Source of the DNA: an uncultured Prevotellaceae bacterium
Lineage (GTDB): Bacteria > Bacteroidota > Bacteroidia > Bacteroidales > Bacteroidaceae
Length of the DNA stretch: 28,009 bases
Direction of reading: 5' to 3'
Assembly (NCBI GenBank): GCA_937877625.1
Contig: CALFJG010000014.1
Coordinates: 1 to 28,009 of the forward strand
Below the pieces are notes generated by a model that worked only from the letters and a program-made list of their open reading frames with translations, had not been told where the DNA came from and searched no databases. This document shows, piece after piece, positions 25,478 to 28,009 of the stretch. Both the position numbers and the translations under genes were made by a program. How positions within the stretch are numbered: position 1 is the stretch's first letter; each line of letters begins with the position of its first letter.

Positions 25478-25746
25478 GCCAATAGCGCACTTTTTTCCGC
25501 GGCGAAGATACTAAAATTCGTGCTTATGTGCGCTGACAAGGCTTTGAAAACGCGAAAAAGACGTATATTTTTACTACAATGGAGGGCGTTTGGCGTTTTT
25601 TATCCGCTTTTTTGCTATCAATGGCGGTGTCTTTTCAATTCTTCGGAAGCACAAACGAGGTATTGAAGAGTTTCATTATCTTTGCGGCGAGAACAGCCTT
25701 TGACGAAGGCACTGCTTTTGTTCCGTAGCACAACTATTACACCCTT
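25478..25746. other. Intergenic gap upstream of ponA, no gene seen
   Basis: No convincing open frame, RNA gene or consensus promoter is seen in these 269 bp. TATCTTCG on the minus strand near 25505 is a one-mismatch -7 candidate for ponA but has no matching -33. The gap ends at the inverted repeat that starts at 25747. Confidence 0.5.
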
Positions 25747-25947
25747 TATAGGTGGGTTCTATTAATTTGCTTTGTCAGATTTCTGAGCTATTTTTGCTTT
25801 CAGTCTGTCAGTTGAAGAGTGAGTGTAGCGGGCTACACGACCGATGAAACTTACCGACGGAAGCAAAAAAGAGCCATAGAGATGACAAAAGGTTAAAGCC
25901 CCATCTATGTAAAACTTCACCGTGGAAATTAATAGAACCCACCTATA
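25747..25947. repeat. 22-bp perfect inverted repeat enclosing a 157-bp segment
   Basis: The arms 25747-25768 and 25926-25947 are exact reverse complements over 22 bp (left arm begins TATAGGTGGGTTC). The segment between them contains a second, imperfect palindrome (25771-25889, centre 25830), with TTTGTCA pairing TGACAAA, TTTTTGCTT pairing AAGCAAAAA and a GTGTAGC/GCTACAC hairpin at 25823-25838. The right arm ends 2 bp before the ATG of the YARHG gene. The dimensions resemble invertible promoter segments of Bacteroides; a MITE-like element is the main alternative. No recombinase gene is in the window. Confidence 0.9.
25766..25796 (+). promoter_or_regulatory. Promoter inside the inverted-repeat segment, facing the YARHG gene
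   Basis: TTTG (25766-25769) and TATTTTTG (25789-25796) are separated by 19 bp, a full match to the Bacteroides -33/-7 consensus. Transcription would start near 25803 and give a leader of about 147 nt containing the GTGTAGC/GCTACAC hairpin. The -33 element overlaps the end of the left repeat arm. On the other strand the mirrored -7 lacks the TA, so a flipped segment would lack this consensus. Confidence 0.65.
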
Positions 25948-25949
25948 CC

Positions 25950-27188
25950 ATGAAACGAATTGTTTTAGTGTTTCTCACCTTCTTCCTGCTCCTGCACACC
26001 CGTGCTAACGACAGCATGTACTACACCTATGGTTCACAACTTGTTCCGTTGCAGGCCGCAGATATACGCCTTTCAAAAGAGGTGCTGACGATTACGCTCC
26101 TTAACGACGGCTTTGCACAGGTCGATGTGGCATATACGCTCGACAACCAAGGGCCTGCGCGAACCATTACTATGGGGTTTGAAGCCAGCGCACCTTATAT
26201 GGGCGAGGATTTCAGCCCTAACGGGGTACACCCACATATCTCTGATTTTTGTGTAGAGGTGAACGGCTCTCCCCTCTCCTACCATAATGCCGTCGTACGC
26301 CTCGGAGCAATAGAAAACAGTCAACAACTTGAGATTCTTGACACGTTGCAGTGGCGCAACCCACAAGAATTGTCTTTCCCGCGCTCCGACGAGATAGATT
26401 TCATAAGCGCACTTTATAATCCTCAACTGGACAGCATCGCCAAATATGCCTACGCCTATTATTTTGACGCACATTTTGAGCCTGGCACAAACACCGTACA
26501 CCACACCTATCGCTACCGTGTAGGCATCGTGGTAGATGAAGCCTTTTTCTTAGACTATAAACTCACACCGGCCTTGCGCTGGCAGGGCGGACAGATTGAT
26601 GACTTCACACTTATCGTAAGGGCGGAAAATACATTTAAGCATTTCTTTGTATTCAACAACGCCTTTGGCGACAACCCGCTCTGGGCTATTTATGGCAAAG
26701 GCAAACAGCGTCAAAGGAAATATGACTACGAAGCGTTTGTAGAGGTAGATGAAAATGGCGAAGAGGTCTATGAACCCTTCGTAGGATATGCCACAGAGTT
26801 TGCCCTGCGCAATGCCGAGGTGCGCTTCCACGCCACAAATTTCCGCCCCGAAGATGAGTTGGAGATCCGTTCGGGCGACTGCGCTACGTTTCACGACTTT
26901 CAAGACGCTTCACGCCATTTCTGCTACGATCCAGGGCGTCCCTATGTAAGCAGCTTTTGCGTTTACGACAATCCACCCATCGTTGCCCGAAAAGTGTTAA
27001 GCATCAACCGCATCCTGCGCAACCTGCCTTTTGCAGCACGTGGATATGTGTTTAAGGATAAGCAACTGAAGCAATACTTCAGCCAACAATGGTGGTATAT
27101 GCCCGACAACACGTATCAAGCCGACGTTTCTAAACTTTTGCCTCAAGAGCAAGAGTTTATCTACGACGTTGACCACCCACGCAATTAA
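25950..27188 (+). CDS. Secreted protein with C-terminal YARHG domain, DUF4424-like
   Basis: A 412-residue exported protein. The signal peptide covers residues 1-19 (ending TRA-ND). The N-terminal part, with SQLVPLQAADIRLSKEVLTI and a VDVAYTLDN...TMGFEA run, resembles DUF4424-type extracellular proteins. The last ~60 residues (about 350-405) match the YARHG domain: INRILRNLPFAARGYVFKDKQLKQYF and the following QWWYMPDN. YARHG domains are found in secreted or surface proteins and have no settled function. The ATG at 25950 sits 2 bp after an inverted-repeat arm, and a partial third copy overlaps the stop, so the gene is bracketed by repeats. It is the only plus-strand gene in this part of the window. 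Confidence 0.8.
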   Translation: MKRIVLVFLTFFLLLHTRANDSMYYTYGSQLVPLQAADIRLSKEVLTITLLNDGFAQVDVAYTLDNQGPARTITMGFEASAPYMGEDFSPNGVHPHISDFCVEVNGSPLSYHNAVVRLGAIENSQQLEILDTLQWRNPQELSFPRSDEIDFISALYNPQLDSIAKYAYAYYFDAHFEPGTNTVHHTYRYRVGIVVDEAFFLDYKLTPALRWQGGQIDDFTLIVRAENTFKHFFVFNNAFGDNPLWAIYGKGKQRQRKYDYEAFVEVDENGEEVYEPFVGYATEFALRNAEVRFHATNFRPEDELEIRSGDCATFHDFQDASRHFCYDPGRPYVSSFCVYDNPPIVARKVLSINRILRNLPFAARGYVFKDKQLKQYFSQQWWYMPDNTYQADVSKLLPQEQEFIYDVDHPRN

Positions 27189-27200
27189 GGTGGGTTCTAT
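27188..27200 (+). repeat. Third, partial copy of the inverted-repeat arm
   Basis: AGGTGGGTTCTAT repeats 13 nt of the arms at 25750-25762 (same orientation) and 25932-25944 (opposite). It begins on the last base of the YARHG stop codon, so that gene is framed by 13-bp inverted repeats at both ends. Confidence 0.75.
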
Positions 27201-27213
27201 CTATTCCCACGCT

Positions 27214-27517
27214 TCAGCAAGATTTAGGCAGCCCCATAGATCCTTTTCCCACAAAAACGTTCGCGCTGAAACTGTCGCTTGTGGCGTGCCTGTCCTTACT
27301 CCTCGACAACTCACGTTTCGTCACCATCTTGTCCGTCTTGATGTACTGCGTCGTGCGGTTGTGCGTCACTTGTTGAATGCCCGTGCCAATGAGGAACAAG
27401 CCAAACTCGTTTGTGCTCTCCCGAGTGCCGACGGGCTTGTACCCCGCCACAACGACCTCTGCTTTCGCCGCTCCACGGCTGCAACCCGGGCTGCTTCGAT
27501 TTCTTCTCGTTTGCCAT
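27214..27517 (-). pseudogene. Frameshifted small hypothetical gene
   Basis: Three overlapping frames on the minus strand join into one plausible protein of about 101 residues if two single bases are restored. After ATG at 27515-27517 the sense strand reads GCAAACGAG where GCAAAACGAG would continue as MAKREEIEAARVAAVERR, and a second AAA run (CGAAAGCAG) would need to be AAAA to continue as KAEVVVAGYKPVGTRESTNE, then an in-frame run to the stop at 27214. Both gaps are in A-runs, so this is either a decaying gene or sequencing error. The family is not recognised. A charged helical N-terminus and a beta-rich remainder are suggested; no signal peptide is seen. Confidence 0.45.
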
Positions 27518-27594
27518 AGTAGAAAACTTGGGGTTCTGCAGAAGCTGGCAAGCATTCAGTAAAACTATCTTTGTAGCATACGGACACACAAGAA

Positions 27595-27637
27595 AAGACT
27601 CAGATTTAGCACACGGCTTTATCTGAGTCTTATTTTT
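27595..27637. terminator. Bidirectional intrinsic terminator
   Basis: AAGACTCAGAT (27595-27605) pairs perfectly with ATCTGAGTCTT (27621-27631) over 11 bp with a 15-nt loop. ATTTTT follows on the plus strand and TTTTC on the minus strand. It could end transcripts from either side, including that of the partial gene at the right end. Confidence 0.75.
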
Positions 27638-27905
27638 GGGATTAAGTTGAACTTTCGGTGCAAAGGTTCAATTTTTTTCGCAAACCCGATGCAAACCCCT
27701 CTGCTTTTTTCGATATTTTGGCACACACGGACGCTGAAAGCGCAGAAAGGGCGGCAAGCGGTCAGCCCAGGTCATCGCCTGGGGAACGCGCGCTCCGGCA
27801 TTGAGCCGCGTACAATATGATGCAGGCGAGGGGTGTACTTCCTGAAAAAGTATCCGCAATTCCTGTTTATCGGCATTGCGGACGGAGATTTGATGCGTTA
27901 GCACA
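27638..27905. other. Intergenic stretch, no gene supported
   Basis: No convincing gene, RNA or repeat is seen in these 268 bp. A minus-strand open frame of 78 codons covers most of it, but it is rich in Arg, Pro and Cys, has no recognisable motif and resembles random coding. A local stem, CAGCCCAGG with CCTGGGG, lies near 27761-27784. Confidence 0.4.
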
Positions 27906-27921
27906 TTTAGCGGACAGCAAT
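27906..27921. repeat. 16-nt tag, second copy
   Basis: TTTAGCGGACAGCAAT is identical to 16162-16177. It ends on the first base of the stop codon (reverse complement) of the partial gene that follows, so its tail may be coding there. Confidence 0.6.
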
Positions 27922-28009
27922 TAATGGCCTTCTATCTCTTGAACATCTTCTGCTGTAAGAGCATATAACGATATAAGGACTTCCTCTATTGTAAATTCAT
28001 CAACAGACA
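27921..28009 (-). CDS. 3' end of a gene cut by the window edge
   Basis: On the minus strand the last 28 codons of a reading frame end at TAA (27921-27923). The residues include SVDEFTIEEVLISLYALTAEDVQEIEG, acidic and helical. The pattern TIEEVL...LTAEDV slightly resembles the C-terminal end of DUF433-type small proteins, but the fragment is too short to assign. The start and most of the protein lie beyond the window. Confidence 0.5.
   Translation of the reverse strand, partial: SVDEFTIEEVLISLYALTAEDVQEIEGH

Noticed and set aside
25442..25666. Plus-strand frame overlapping the start of ponA
   Set aside because: It runs antisense into ponA and shows no protein-like pattern.
25802..25812. Third copy of the 62-bp repeat, based on TGACAGACT on the minus strand
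   Set aside because: Only nine bases match and the flanks do not align.
27668..27904. Minus-strand 78-codon frame
   Set aside because: Unusual composition, no motif and no start context. It is probably a chance frame.

Overview
The window looks like chromosomal DNA of a Bacteroidota member, most likely Bacteroidales and probably Prevotellaceae-like. The evidence is a Bacteroidota-type LptD, a BACON-like lipoprotein, Kdo synthesis genes, promoter-like sequences of the TTTG-N19-TAnnTTTG type, several apparent TTG starts and no consistent Shine-Dalgarno motif. No rRNA or tRNA gene, prophage, intact insertion sequence or CRISPR array was seen. Most genes are housekeeping or envelope genes on the minus strand. 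The accessory interest lies between the genes.

Layout. Positions 55-210 hold a 22-bp-periodic array of AT-rich palindromes. Next come, all on the minus strand, an acyltransferase-3-like membrane protein with a cardiolipin-synthase-type PLD protein (231-2756), kdsD with kdsA behind a clear promoter (2961-4742), and an NMT1-like periplasmic-type protein followed by a large TPR protein with a G10 tract between them (4765-7934). Two plus-strand genes run divergently: lptD and a lipoprotein (8205-11854), ending at a 117-bp hairpin. Minus-strand genes then resume with a secreted CBM9-like protein and an S9 peptidase (11988-15740). A second palindrome array (15852-15996) with a 12-bp-stem hairpin follows. 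A seven-gene minus-strand run comes next: ponA, kdsB, a MORN protein, glgB, ribE, nth and pgk (25462 down to 16195). The right end carries a 22-bp perfect inverted repeat enclosing a promoter (25747-25947), a secreted YARHG-domain protein (25950-27188), a frameshifted gene remnant, a terminator and the 3' end of a gene that continues beyond the window.

How the genes fit together. kdsD, kdsA and kdsB supply CMP-Kdo for lipopolysaccharide. LptD places LPS in the outer membrane, PBP1A builds peptidoglycan, and the PLD protein and acyltransferase probably act on envelope lipids or glycans. The most unusual signals are two intergenic arrays of seven palindromic cores at 21-22 bp spacing that share sequence tags, a candidate invertible promoter in front of the YARHG gene, and a roughly 62-bp non-coding repeat present twice.
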